In this document: positions 32,290-42,832 of the stretch, piece after piece
How positions within the stretch are numbered: the first letter of the stretch is position 1
How the letters are laid out: every line of letters begins with the position of its first letter
Origin: Lepidodermella squamata
Taxonomy: Eukaryota > Gastrotricha
Length of the DNA: 64,000 nt
Direction: 5' to 3'
Assembly (NCBI GenBank): GCA_047495785.1
Contig: JBLDXI010000056.1
Coordinates: forward strand, 310,001 to 374,000
Notes under the pieces: model-generated
Database searches by the model: none
The model's input: the letters and a program-made list of their open reading frames with translations, nothing else
Told to the model about the DNA's origin: nothing
Translations under genes and position numbers: made by a program

Positions 32290-32933
32290 AAGTTTATTCC
32301 GTCTTGTTTTTATTGACGATATTCATGTTGCGAAAACATCATCATGTTGTACACACGCCATATCCGTATAAATATTATTATTCATTTGTAATAAATTCAA
32401 TATTTGTTCAGCGAAAATGGGGCCGTATTTTTTGAAAACATGAATCTCCGCGAAAAGTGAGGTTGGGAATTTGTGAAAAAATAACAGGAATAAACTTCGA
32501 AATGCGAATCAGAACACTTCTCTTATAGTTTATAGTCTGATGATTACGAACTGAGGATTCCAGCTTGTTTCAGCTGGTCTAATTCAGGGTATTTATACAA
32601 GTTCTCTGATTTTCACCGTAATTCACCGTAATTCAAGTCTTCTATTTGCTTTATAAGATCATAAACCTCTAAAATGAAACTTAATTTTTAGCGACACCAG
32701 GTCATATGTTGTTTGTTGATTAGGCGCGAGCGCCCGTCAATCGTGTTGTCACAAAGCGCACTTTCACGTTGCGTGTCACCAGACGCAAAGTTACAGGCGC
32801 ATCTTTCTCTAATTGCATACATAGATTACATGTTTGCTCAAAGCGATAGACAATGCAACGCGCATCTGATGACAATGAATCTAACGCCTTAAATGTCTTT
32901 GAGACATCAGACTTCTTTTCCTTGTAATGTAGA
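32290..32933. other. Intergenic, upstream region of the vWA gene
   Basis: AT-rich; contains a duplicated 'caccgtaattcaccgtaattc' near 32613-32633 and nothing else that I recognise. Confidence 0.4.
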
Positions 32934-35090
32934 ATGATTACATTTGATCAATTCATCATTTTTGCGTTGCTGGCAAAAATTATCGATCTTGCACACGGAT
33001 CAGCGCCTAATCCGAATTCGCGGAATCCGCCGTTGAAGGAACGCAGCTGCCTTTCGGATGTCTATTTCGTCATCGACTCCTCGGCTGCAATAGGTAAAAT
33101 TTGAACATTTAATTAGCCAGCCTAAACCCGCACATAAAATAAATTAGCCTAGGAAGTTGATGTACACTTTGATGTGAAATTCGCCTCATTAAAAAACACG
33201 GAAAGCAAACGGCAAAGAATACATTAGGAAGATGGGGGAAAAAACCTCGTAAGAGATAAAGAAACAACAGATTCGGTAGGAATACATATTATCAAAATTC
33301 GTTGGACTTGACTTCAAAATAAGGCGCGTTAGGGTATAAGGTCTAAGGTCAAGCTTATACTTTGTTACGGGGATCCTTCTCGATCCTTGCGCTGTATATA
33401 ACCTGAGTTTATTAATCAGGTCCTGCTAGGTTTCACAAAATGCGTCATTTCGTGTCCGATGTCGCCAATGAAATGTGGAAAGCCGGCTACTACTCAACCC
33501 GTTTTGGTGCGATCCGTTACGGAGGAGTCGCCGGAGCTGAGATAACGCTCGGCCTCACTAGCATCGACCAACGAAAATCAATCATCAACGGACTCGCTAA
33601 AACATTTTACACAGGTATGACCTATGACCTATTCATCAACCAATATCAAATACCTTATAACTTGCGTTTTATGTATGCTAGGAGGTAAAGCGACCAAGCT
33701 CGATAAAGCCTTCCATACCTTCAGCCAACAGGGCCAGCATTTCACGAAGGGAAACCGCGACCTAGTCCGTGATGTTCTCTTCGTGGTCACTGATGCCGAT
33801 AGCCATCATCATATGAGCCCGCACCACGCAGAGGGTGACAAGGGCGAAGAAACATTGAAAACTGCGAAACATCTTAAACAAAGCGGAGTCGGAATCATAG
33901 TCCTAAGTCTTGCCTCGCCCTTGAACAACGCGACGAATAAGGCCCCTGTAAAACATATTCCGAAAAGCGGCAACATCCCAGCACCAGAGCCTTTGTACCA
34001 GACATATCAAAACGACGATTTGACTGATGCTAAAAAGCCGCATGTTTTCGAAAAAGTCGCCTCGTCAAAGCATTACTACTGGCAGTTGGATAACATAGAC
34101 GAACAATTACGGCCCTTCCTTGACACGGCGATTCTAATGATTTGCCAGATGAGCGATCACGAAGATGCGAACAACAACACTTATTTGTCGCCGGAAGCTT
34201 TTAAAGGCCTTACAAAGAGATTGACGAGTAGTAAGGTTGACGATGAAGAGGACTTTTCTTACAAGCAGTATGCCGGTCGTGAGGCTGTGACTCAGAAGAC
34301 CAGTCAGATCGTCTTATTCATCCCTCCGTTATTCGGGAAGCGGTACTTTTCGTTGCATAAAGCGATTCAGGAACAGCAAGAGCAGCAAAAGAAGAATATG
34401 ATGAATAGAAAACTTATTCCTTTCAATTATGCTGTTAAACCCCAGCGTAATGTGACGAGGGGCAACTCGTCATTGTCGCTAAGGCCTTACTTTGGGCTGC
34501 CAAGACCTATATCACAAAGACCTGTTCCACACAAAATACCGAAAGCCGCTGATGCTCGACTTGTCTTCCCAGCTGAGGCCTTTACGGCACCTCGGATGCA
34601 AGATTTCAACGAAACTTTGAATTCAACAATAGCTCCAACGACTAATTTGACTAATTTGACGACTAACTGGACGACCCCTGCTTTAAATACTACGACTGAA
34701 ATGCCTCTTACGACTTCAAATTTAAGTCTCTCTGTTGTATCTGTATCTGCAGATGAAGCTGTAGTTCCGACTAACGTATCTTCAACGACTTTGAATTCCA
34801 CATCGAGCCCAAATGTAACTATTGCCACGACAGAGCTGCCGATTTTAAACTCAACAAATGGTTCTCTGTTTGAGCTAATAGATCAGACAAATGACACAAG
34901 AGTTGATCTAGCCCGGCGGGTTCTTAACGACGACGGTATGACGGAGCGTTTTGATGAGATCAAGTTCTTTTCCATTATGCCCCATCCTATTTTGTTGTCA
35001 TTCGGCGAGATGTTGTCTTCTTTCGACGAGCTGATGGCTAATGGAAGTGGAATTGGAAGTGGTCTCAATGCTAGTGTTGTAGAGCAGTAA
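32934..35090 (+). CDS. Secreted von Willebrand factor A domain protein with Thr/Asn-rich C-terminus
   Basis: Exons 32934-33093, 33420-33614 and 33682-35090 (both junctions phase 1), 587 residues. The N-terminus has a hydrophobic signal segment (FDQFIIFALLAKIIDLAHGS). The vWA fold starts at DVYFVIDSSAAIGPARFHK. Its metal-site motif is D-S-S-A-A, where the usual DxSxS has a final Ser. The Thr of the second loop (GGKATKLDKAF) and the third-loop Asp (FVVTDADS) are retained. The domain ends near GVGIIVLSLASP. The C-terminal third is rich in Asn-x-Thr/Ser and Thr, as in a heavily glycosylated mucin-like stalk, with no membrane anchor. It is probably an extracellular adhesion or matrix protein. AATAAA lies at 35203-35208. 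Confidence 0.8.
33094..33419. other. Intron 1 of the vWA gene
   Basis: Donor GTAAAA, acceptor TTAATCAG. A second AG eight bases downstream (GCTAG) would break the frame, so the first is used in the model. Nothing else seen. Confidence 0.6.
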
Positions 35091-35670
35091 CAGCTCTATC
35101 GTTTAGTCAAAAGTTTGCCCGTTATGAACCCTTTCGTTTGTGCAATCGATCGTGAGTGTTCTTCCGAACCTTCCTAGCGCGTCAAGTATTATTACAGAAC
35201 ATAATAAATTATAGGCCATGTAACCTCGAAGGCATAGTTCAATGGCGATGATTTTTTAAACAACCACAGGCCTAACTTTCTGCGCTAATTGTTGAATTTT
35301 CATAAATAAAATGGTCTGTTAATCACATGGAAGTTTTTTCAACCCGGGTCTTATTGTGAAATAAGGAATATAAAGCAGCCATCCATTATGGCTGCCCACG
35401 GTTGGAGAAATAATTCTCTATAAGTATTCTTTATAGTCAGGAAAAGAATAAAGCCAGCAAAAAATTGCTCGTATGTCATTCTGGCCTAGTTGTGTCATGT
35501 GACGCACGTCGCATGGGTAGTTTTTACAAAAACCTATGAAACAAAAAAATGAACACGCGACGCCATCTCAGTGCTGCGCATTTATTCCATTTTTATCCCA
35601 GAAAATTCTCTAGGCCAATAAATAAAGCTGTTGTAAACGTCTCACACATCTTAGGATTGTAACGGTTATT
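35091..35670. other. Intergenic between the vWA and PRISE-type genes
   Basis: 3' UTR of the vWA gene (AATAAA at 35203-35208), then AT-rich upstream sequence of the reductase gene. No other feature. Confidence 0.5.
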
Positions 35671-36935
35671 ATGGCCACGCAGCGAGTTGCATTGATTTTA
35701 GGAAGCACTGGAGTTGTAGGCTCGGCTTTAATCAAAACACTTCTTGTTAATGCTGGCCCTGGGAAAACTTGGTCTGAAATCGCTGGATCATCACGCGAGG
35801 TAGTTCCGCCTCACGAAGTCGCCCGTTACGGCGACAGCAAAGTTCTTCACTTCGTTAAGGCTGATATTGGAATATCCGATGTTGAAAAGTTGGCAAATCA
35901 GTTTGGGCAAGACTTGCTGAACCGTACAACGCATTTGTTTTTCTGTGTTTGGATCCCTAAAGAACCAGGTTCCGACGAGGAGTACAACATCAACTGCGCC
36001 CTTTTGGAGAACATTATCGCAGCTGTGAAATTCGCCCGAGCTAAAGCTGGTATCACAACTTTACCCCGATTACTTCTAATGGAAGGTACTAAAAGCTACG
36101 GAAGTCAACTCGGTCCAGCCATCTTCAAGGACTACAAGGCGCCATACGATGAAGATGACTACGTTCGTCACCCAACGCCGAAGAATTTCTACTTCGGTTA
36201 TGAAGATTTTCTGCTCAAAGAGCAGTACCCTGAATGGATCGCCCTGCGCCCAGACATCATCATCGGCCCTTCCGTCTTGCGAAATTCTTTTTACAACGTT
36301 GGCACGGCTTACGGGGTTCTTCTCGCCCTGCTGAAAACCATGAATCGTAAAATGGTTTTTCACGATAGTTCTGATAAGACTGGTGTTCTGGATTCTATCG
36401 ACGGTTCGGTAAGTTTCAATGGCTCAATTTCCTCGTGAACAATTATTCATGTTGACATCAGGTTGACTCTTGCATTGTTGCTGATCAACTTGAATGGGCA
36501 GCCCTGCTGCCAACCGAAAAGCTGCACAGTAAGGAAATGAAAGACAAGTACGGCGTTCCGGGGTTGAACTGTGCTAACGGCACAACCTTCAAATGGCGTG
36601 ACATGATACCAAAGTTGGCAGAGAAATTCGGCATGGAATACTCTTTGGATGAGCCGTTTGACGTGTTGGCGTTTGTCGCTGATCCGGCGACAAAGGAACA
36701 ATGGGCTAAGTTAGTTGATCAGTATGGTCTGGTGCTGCCTCGAGATCTTGCTGATGTTTGCTACTGGCCTGTTCTGGTGTTTGCGTGGTCGCGAAACTTC
36801 AACCGCGAGTCGTTGATGAGAAAGGTTCACCATTTTGGGTTTACGAAAACGCTCGGTGCCGAGGAAATGTTCACGAATCTGATCCGTGACCTTCAAAATC
36901 TCAAGGCTATTCCACCAATTTTGATCAAGTCTTGA
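35671..36935 (+). CDS. PRISE-like NAD(P)-dependent reductase (progesterone 5-beta-reductase/iridoid synthase type)
   Basis: Exons 35671-36408 and 36462-36935 (phase 0, 53-bp intron), 403 residues. The N-terminus is a Rossmann nucleotide-binding site (ALILGSTGVVGSALIKTLL). Family landmarks follow: HLFFCVWIP, then EEYNINCALLENI, then MEGTKSYG with the active-site Lys, then NFYFGYEDFLLKE with the active-site Tyr, and IALRPDIIIGPS. The C-terminal part with WRDMIPKLAEKFGM and ATKEQWAKLV is also typical. Family members reduce activated enone C=C bonds with NADPH; the substrate here is unknown. The family is best known from plants, fungi and bacteria, so its presence among ordinary animal genes is notable. 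The intron and normal codon use show that it is settled in this genome. Confidence 0.82.
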
Positions 36936-37374
36936 TTCCTTGATGGCCGGGTTAACAAACAAATCGATTCTAACGAGCGATCTGACTTTATAATTGATAA
37001 TTGATAATTGACTGAATAAGAAATTGACCTCTGTGTTAATGTCCTAGTGTTTCGGTTAATTTAAAAATCATATCTTCGCGGTTAAAATAAAATTTTGACT
37101 GTTGTGGATTATGATTGAAGCCTTGTCGCTTTTCGATTCACCTGATGAAATCGGTACGCTTAAACATTGTGAACAAAAAGAGTGAATGATGTTGATTCAT
37201 AACAATATTATATATTATTTATTTTCATTTCGTAGGCAATATCACAATGTTAAGTTTGACAGTATAAATGTGAAAATTATTCAAGGAATGAGATCGGCAA
37301 TTGAGATGAGTTCACAAAAGTTGAGCAATCAGTGCGATAATAATCTCAAAAAATGCATGGAAAACACTATCATT
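36936..37374. other. Convergent 3' region of the reductase gene and IQCB1
   Basis: AT-rich with repeated 'taattgataattgataattga' near 36991-37011. Holds both 3' UTRs. No gene supported. Confidence 0.45.
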
Positions 37375-39344
37375 TTAGCTACTGATTTCCAGCTGATCAA
37401 TAGCAGGCGTATCCTTTTCGGCAACCAGCATCAAACTTTGCGGAAGACTCCCGCCAGCTCCAGCACGGCCGCTAATCAGTCGCCGGTACTCCTCCTCCTC
37501 ACGGCTTGTTTCTATGTCAAGCCTCGCCCACCACGGCCCAGACAGCACATCAACAGTCTGTTTGTGCTCTAAAGCCGCTCTCGTTCTTACCGGCTTCGAT
37601 GCACACGCAAGTCGCGCCGCATCTTCCAGGGTGGAAGCCTCCAAAACTGGGCAAGTCTCGCGCATAGTTGCAATATCAGTCTCAACACGCGCCATTCCCG
37701 TTGAACACTCGTGCATACATCGTCTTGTATCTAACATCCTTTTATAATGCGCTGCCAGTGCTTCTTGGCCCCGCTCATGTAAAATTCCCAGCCGTTCTTT
37801 ACCCCAAGTTTGATGCGGATGGCGAGATTTAAAGTCGAGAATACGCCGCTGGATTTCCAACTCTAGTTCCTGTCGACGAGCTGGCGTCAACTCAGGCACG
37901 ACGTCCAACGTTTTCCTGACAGCTAACAGCGGGTCTATCAGGCGCTTAGCTCTTATTTTGTAACGTTTGTACGATCTCTGAATCTGTTTCGCAGCTCTAT
38001 CCCGCTTTTCTGCCTCACTGGCTACGTCATAATGTTTACGGGCTTGGTGGCCTCGCCAGGCTGCTTGAATTCTAGCAGCGGCTGATTGCTCTAATTGGCG
38101 CAAAAAGCCTGGAAATTGCTCGGCTGGAGTAGCCAACATCTGTTTCAGCAATGTCTGTCTACCCCGGCGAACTCGCTGCTTTCGAGCGACAAACAGATGA
38201 AAATGTGAAGTTTCATCTTGTTCTTTACGAACTCGAGCCTCAAGATCACGCTTCTTTCTTTCACGCCAACGGGCTTGTAACTTAGCAAATGCGTTATTTA
38301 CGGCTTTCAACCGTTTTCGAGCGAGATAACTGCGAATATACGATTGGATCAGCAGTGTGGCTGCAAGATGTGCATTCATGCCCCGTCTGGCTGCTTTCGC
38401 CGGGTCACGCGCGTCGACCAACCTGTAAAAATCTTTCAATTCCTCATCACGCAACTTTAGCCGTTCCGTCCAGTTATCAGCAATCATTTCTTTGACACCC
38501 TTGAATTTCGCGTTTATCAAACTGGCGTAACGTGGGTCGAATTCTACGACATGTTTTAGAGTGGATAAACAGTCCCGGCTGCATGTTGGGCTGCTACTTG
38601 TCGCCAGTTTAAACAGCAACTCTTCGACAAGTTCAGTCGCGTCGATTTCCGACGGGCTCAACGGGCTGGGTGATGCGTAAATTTGGCCTAAAAACCCGAC
38701 AGCCAACGACGCGACATCGTCCAATTCAGACATGAGCAACTGGCCTAGATTGGCTGATCTAACCACCGCCCCTGCTAACCCTGGGTATGCGTTGATTAAA
38801 CTCAATGTATCCGCCAGCATTTCCTTCACGCCGCGTAAAACGTAGATTTTTTCCGTGGCCGTGGCTGGAACGGCTGTTTCGCCGTGCAGCCCAGCGTAGC
38901 GCGTTGCAGCGTTTCTCGCGCATTCTAACACGGCTTCAGCGCTCATCCTCAGCAGCGTCTCCGAACCTTTTGCATCTCGGCAGAATTCAAGCCTGCCTTG
39001 ATCGCTGGTGAAGCAGCGAGTTAGCAGGCCAACTAATTGGGCCGCTGTGGTCCAGCCGTCGGGTGGGACGGCGGTGAAGTCCATTTTCAGTACAACTGCG
39101 ATGACATCGACGAGTTTGAGGGTCCAAATGTCGTGGATTATACTGTTCAGCTGGTCGCCTTGAGGAGCGACCGAGTCGATCAATTCTGAAAATGGGATTA
39201 GAAAGAGGTATGGAAACAGATTTAAACAGAGAAAATGCGATTTTCCAACTCACTTTTCAATTGAATAAGCAAAGCCGGAAGACGGCGATTTGTGGTGGAC
39301 CCATCCGTGATTTGCTCGGCCACCTGGGCCACTTCACTCGCCAT
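37375..39344 (-). CDS. IQCB1: IQCB1 / nephrocystin-5 homologue (ciliary IQ-calmodulin protein)
   Basis: Exon 1 39344-39254 and exon 2 39185-37375 (phase 1), 633 residues against 598 in human. The N-terminal helical region contains LPALLIQLKKLIDSVAPQGD and PDGWTTAAQLVGLL, matching the human start in order and spacing. Three IQ motifs follow: LLIQSYIRSYLARKRL, ARIQAAWRGHQARKHY and KQIQRSYKRYKIRAKRL. The C-terminal block LTPARRQELELEIQRRILDF and the final LSGPWWARLDIE are also diagnostic. In the family the protein binds calmodulin and CEP290 at the ciliary transition zone and centrosome. Nearly the whole protein is in one exon. Confidence 0.9.
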
Positions 39345-40475
39345 CACTAATCTCAACAAAAAATGTATCCTAAAAATAAATAAATTATAGAAAAAATCCG
39401 ATAAAATACTATGCTTTTGGATTGTTGCTTTTTCCTCCATAATTTTTTTGTCAACATCCATCATTCCATCGCATCCGAAACCGACAACCGAGCACAATCA
39501 GATTATAATATTAGACGACGCAGCTCGTTGGAGGTTAACCAGATATTAATAAGCCCGATAAATATTTTAACATTTAATTTCAATTTTTTTCATACCGAAA
39601 TAAGAATAACATACATTTGTTGTTTGAATAGCAGAAGAGCCGCAAAAACACCGATTTTAAATGTTTTCAGGTCAAAAACCGACTTGTCACTCGCGCGAAT
39701 GTAATATTTTAGTAGTAATGAGACAAATTATATCGCAGAAAAGACAAGCCATTCGTATATAACAGGACTAATAAGCCATCATTAACTAGACAACGAAAAA
39801 ATCCTGAAATTTCCAGAATTTTCTGACAAGAGTTGAATCCCTTAGAAAAACACAATCGCCCCTTAACAAAATAATTTTTAGTGATTACAATAATTTCTCA
39901 TAATAATAATGTAATACCAAGTGTCCTCGTAAATAAGAGGTCGCGTAATTATTGCTAGAAAGACGCGCGACCACTTCGTGTGAAGAACAACCATTTTTTA
40001 GCGAGAAAAACTGTCAGAAGACGCGTTTTTGGACATGCAATATTTTATATTGTTTACGTGTATAACAAATATCATTTTTTTCTGTTAATAGAATGGCCAC
40101 TGGAAACTCAACAATTGGCAGACAAATTACGCTATTTTTCCTTCTCCTCAGAAGTTTACATTTTGGTTTACATGTTATGGTTGATTTTGCGGTAGAGAAG
40201 ACGCAGAAGATAGGGGATTTCAAATTATTTTCATTATCACATGAAATAGCAATTTTTTTACACACGAGAGGGACAGTCAGCAGATTGAGAGATAGCGAGA
40301 GAAGGAATCGAGAAATTACGTGTTCGAAAAATCTCAAAATTCAACTGCACATCCAAGTCCCCGAAAAAATGTCTGAAAATTTGGAAATTTCAAGTTTCAA
40401 TTTTTTTTAATTTGAACTTCTCCAAACACGCAATTTCTCGTGAAAACTGGCCTCAATAAGATACTACTGTAGAGT
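39345..40475. other. Intergenic between IQCB1 and ERP44
   Basis: Upstream region of IQCB1 and downstream region of ERP44 (both minus strand). A plus-strand 105-codon ORF at 40093-40410 has a hydrophobic start but no bias, domain or splice support, and is not called. Confidence 0.45.
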
Positions 40476-42283
40476 TTACAACTCATCACGAGCCAACGAA
40501 TAGCGCAGACGGGACGGCCCCAACTTCGCAAACATGGACTCGGGCGGGTCCGTGCGGCCGCCCTGGCCGTGCGGCACCTGGCCGAAGTCGTAGTCCGCCA
40601 TCGCGTCGTCCTCGTCGCCGGCCTTCGATTTCGGAATGTGCGGCTCCTCGGTCGCGGCGTGCGGCTGCTCGCCCTCCACCTTGTTCACCTCCTGCACCGG
40701 GTCCATCGACAACTGCGGCGCCTGCGTGGGGTCAGGGCCCTGGTGGAACTCGCGGTGCAGCTTGCCCGAGTGCAGATCCAACACGAATTGCCGCAACAGG
40801 CCCGGCTTTTGCAGCTGCGACTTGACGTCGAACGGGAACAGGTACATGTGCTTGAACGAGTCGATGGCGAGCACGGGCAGATCCGACGAAGCTTTGCCTA
40901 AATGCGACAGAGGGTGCGAGAACTTGTGCCCATCGGCGTACACCGGGTTGATGAGACCCCGCTGGTCCGGCAGCTGCTTCCGCACCTCCTCCGTGAAAAT
41001 TTTGATCGTCTGCTTGTCCTCCGGGTCGTGGAACAGAATGAGGAAAGGAATGCCCTCCTCCGTCATCTCCTCCGCGTTTTCGAATGTAATCTCGCGGACG
41101 AGAGGGATGCACTTCTCGCGGATCCACACCTCCAAATCTGTGTAAGACTCGGCGTTGCCGGAAAAGTCGACGAACGACTCGGTGACGGGGCTGATGAAGC
41201 GCACCTTGTACGGGTCATCGCCGACAATCGTCGTCGGCAGAACTCCGATGAAGGCGTGGAATTTGCAGTCGTCTTTCAGCTGGCGGGCCAGTTTCTTCGC
41301 GTTTTCAACGACGCGTTGCGCCGACGAGTGCTCCTCGCCGGATTTCATCAGCACGACAATGTGCCGGTTGCGGTCGTCGAATTTCAGCACTTGCATGAGG
41401 TTGGACGCGTATTCGATCGGGTCTTTCATTTCGTTGCGCAGGTACTCCTTGATGGCCTCGGCGGATCGGGAGCCGCGGTACTCGCGCCGCACGACCTCGC
41501 CGTTTCTGAACAGTTTGATGGTTGGGTATTTGTTGACGCCGAATTTCTGGCACAGCGGCTGCGAGCCGGGGCCTTCGCAGTCGACGCGGGCCAGTTTGAT
41601 TTGCGCGGCCGAGAACTCGCGGCCCACCGAGTTGGACGTTTCCTCGAAGACGGGCGCCAACTGCCGGCTGAAGTGGCACCAGTCGGCGTAGAAGTTGGCG
41701 AGAACCAGCTCGGATGACGTCACCGTCTCCAGGAAATTGTCCTCCGTGAGCTGGATCAAATCGGCTGAGGCCAAGGCGACAAAAACCTGAATAGAAAAAA
41801 AAATGCACAAAAATATTATGATTAATTGAACAGAGAGAGATAAACATTTATTAAAAAAATTGGACTGCCTAATTCAATAATAATTAGGTTGCCTTGCGAC
41901 ACAGTGAGTATGAATTATATTTTAAAATTATTTGTGTTTTTTGTGGTTGAAATAGATATGGATTGAATCTTTAAGAATCGATTTTGAAATATCAGAAAGT
42001 AGTTGAAAGTAAAAAATTGCAGAACATTAATTTCTTGAAATTTCAATGAACATTTTTTGAAAGATTTGAAATTTGAAATTATTTTAAATTTAAATCATAA
42101 TTTGAAAATAATATTATTTTATGATTATTGTTCAACTGTAGCCCTAAATCGCAAAAGTGACCCTCGATTTTCCCCAAAAAAGAATCTAAAAAATCAAAAA
42201 TTCCCCCATATAACACTTCTCGAAGAACATTTCGAAATGGAATTGAAACTTACAAAGCTGAGCAGAGCGGTGACTAGTCGCAT
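40476..42283 (-). CDS. ERP44: ERp44 homologue (thioredoxin-family ER retention chaperone)
   Basis: Exon 1 42283-42254 (10 codons) and exon 2 41786-40476 (phase 0, 467-bp intron), 446 residues. The intron splits the signal peptide (MRLVTALLSF|VFVALASADL). The first thioredoxin domain has NFYADWCHFS, the single-cysteine CxFS active site that distinguishes ERp44 (CRFS in human) from CxxC oxidoreductases. Downstream blocks include VNKYPTIKLFRNGEV, a long b/b' region, and LAIDSFKHMYLFP. The C-terminus is the retrieval signal RDEL, as in ERp44. Family role: capture of Ero1, immature IgM, adiponectin and similar clients through mixed disulfides in the early secretory pathway. The acidic linker before the tail is longer than in human. 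Confidence 0.94.
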
Positions 42284-42832
42284 GTCGCGGCTTCTTGCGA
42301 TGAGGCGGAAATAAATTATTAAAATTAATATACTAAATCCACTCGACCAACAAAACCTAAGAAAAAACGAGAAAATGCCGAATTAACAATGGTCGAAATT
42401 GGAAAATGTTCGAGATTTCATCTCAAATATTCTCGGCCATTTCTGATTTTTTTTATTACAAGAGACAACGTAAACATGAAGAATTGAGAAGTTGGCGTCA
42501 GTTAAATCGACACTTTCGATACAATATTAGCCACTAACAGATGCAGTGGGACTCAATAACGGAACAATAATAAGCACGGTACATTGAAGTTGTTGAAATT
42601 GAAGTTTTTCTAGGTATGCAAACACGTCGAGAGATACATCAAATGAGCAACTCTTTTCCACTTTTATGAGCTGAAATAACAATTCAGCAAAAGATAAAAA
42701 AATTCGCAATAAATTTATAAAAATTCTTTTTTAAAATCTAATACATTCAAATTTTTATATTTCGACGTTTCCAATAATTTTATTGCGAATTTCTCATCAT
42801 TTTTCTTTTTTTGGTCGGATTTTCCCTTTCCA
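42284..42832. other. Intergenic between ERP44 and SMARCE1
   Basis: AT-rich 3' flank of SMARCE1 and 5' flank of ERP44 (about 550 bp). No other feature. Confidence 0.5.

Noticed and set aside
40093-40410. 105-codon ORF with hydrophobic N-terminus
   Set aside because: No codon bias, no domain, no splice or promoter support; it lies in the AT-rich 3' flank of ERP44.
40569-41717. Several long plus-strand ORFs opposite ERP44
   Set aside because: Shadows produced by GC-rich codons; the minus frame encodes a full thioredoxin-family protein ending in RDEL.
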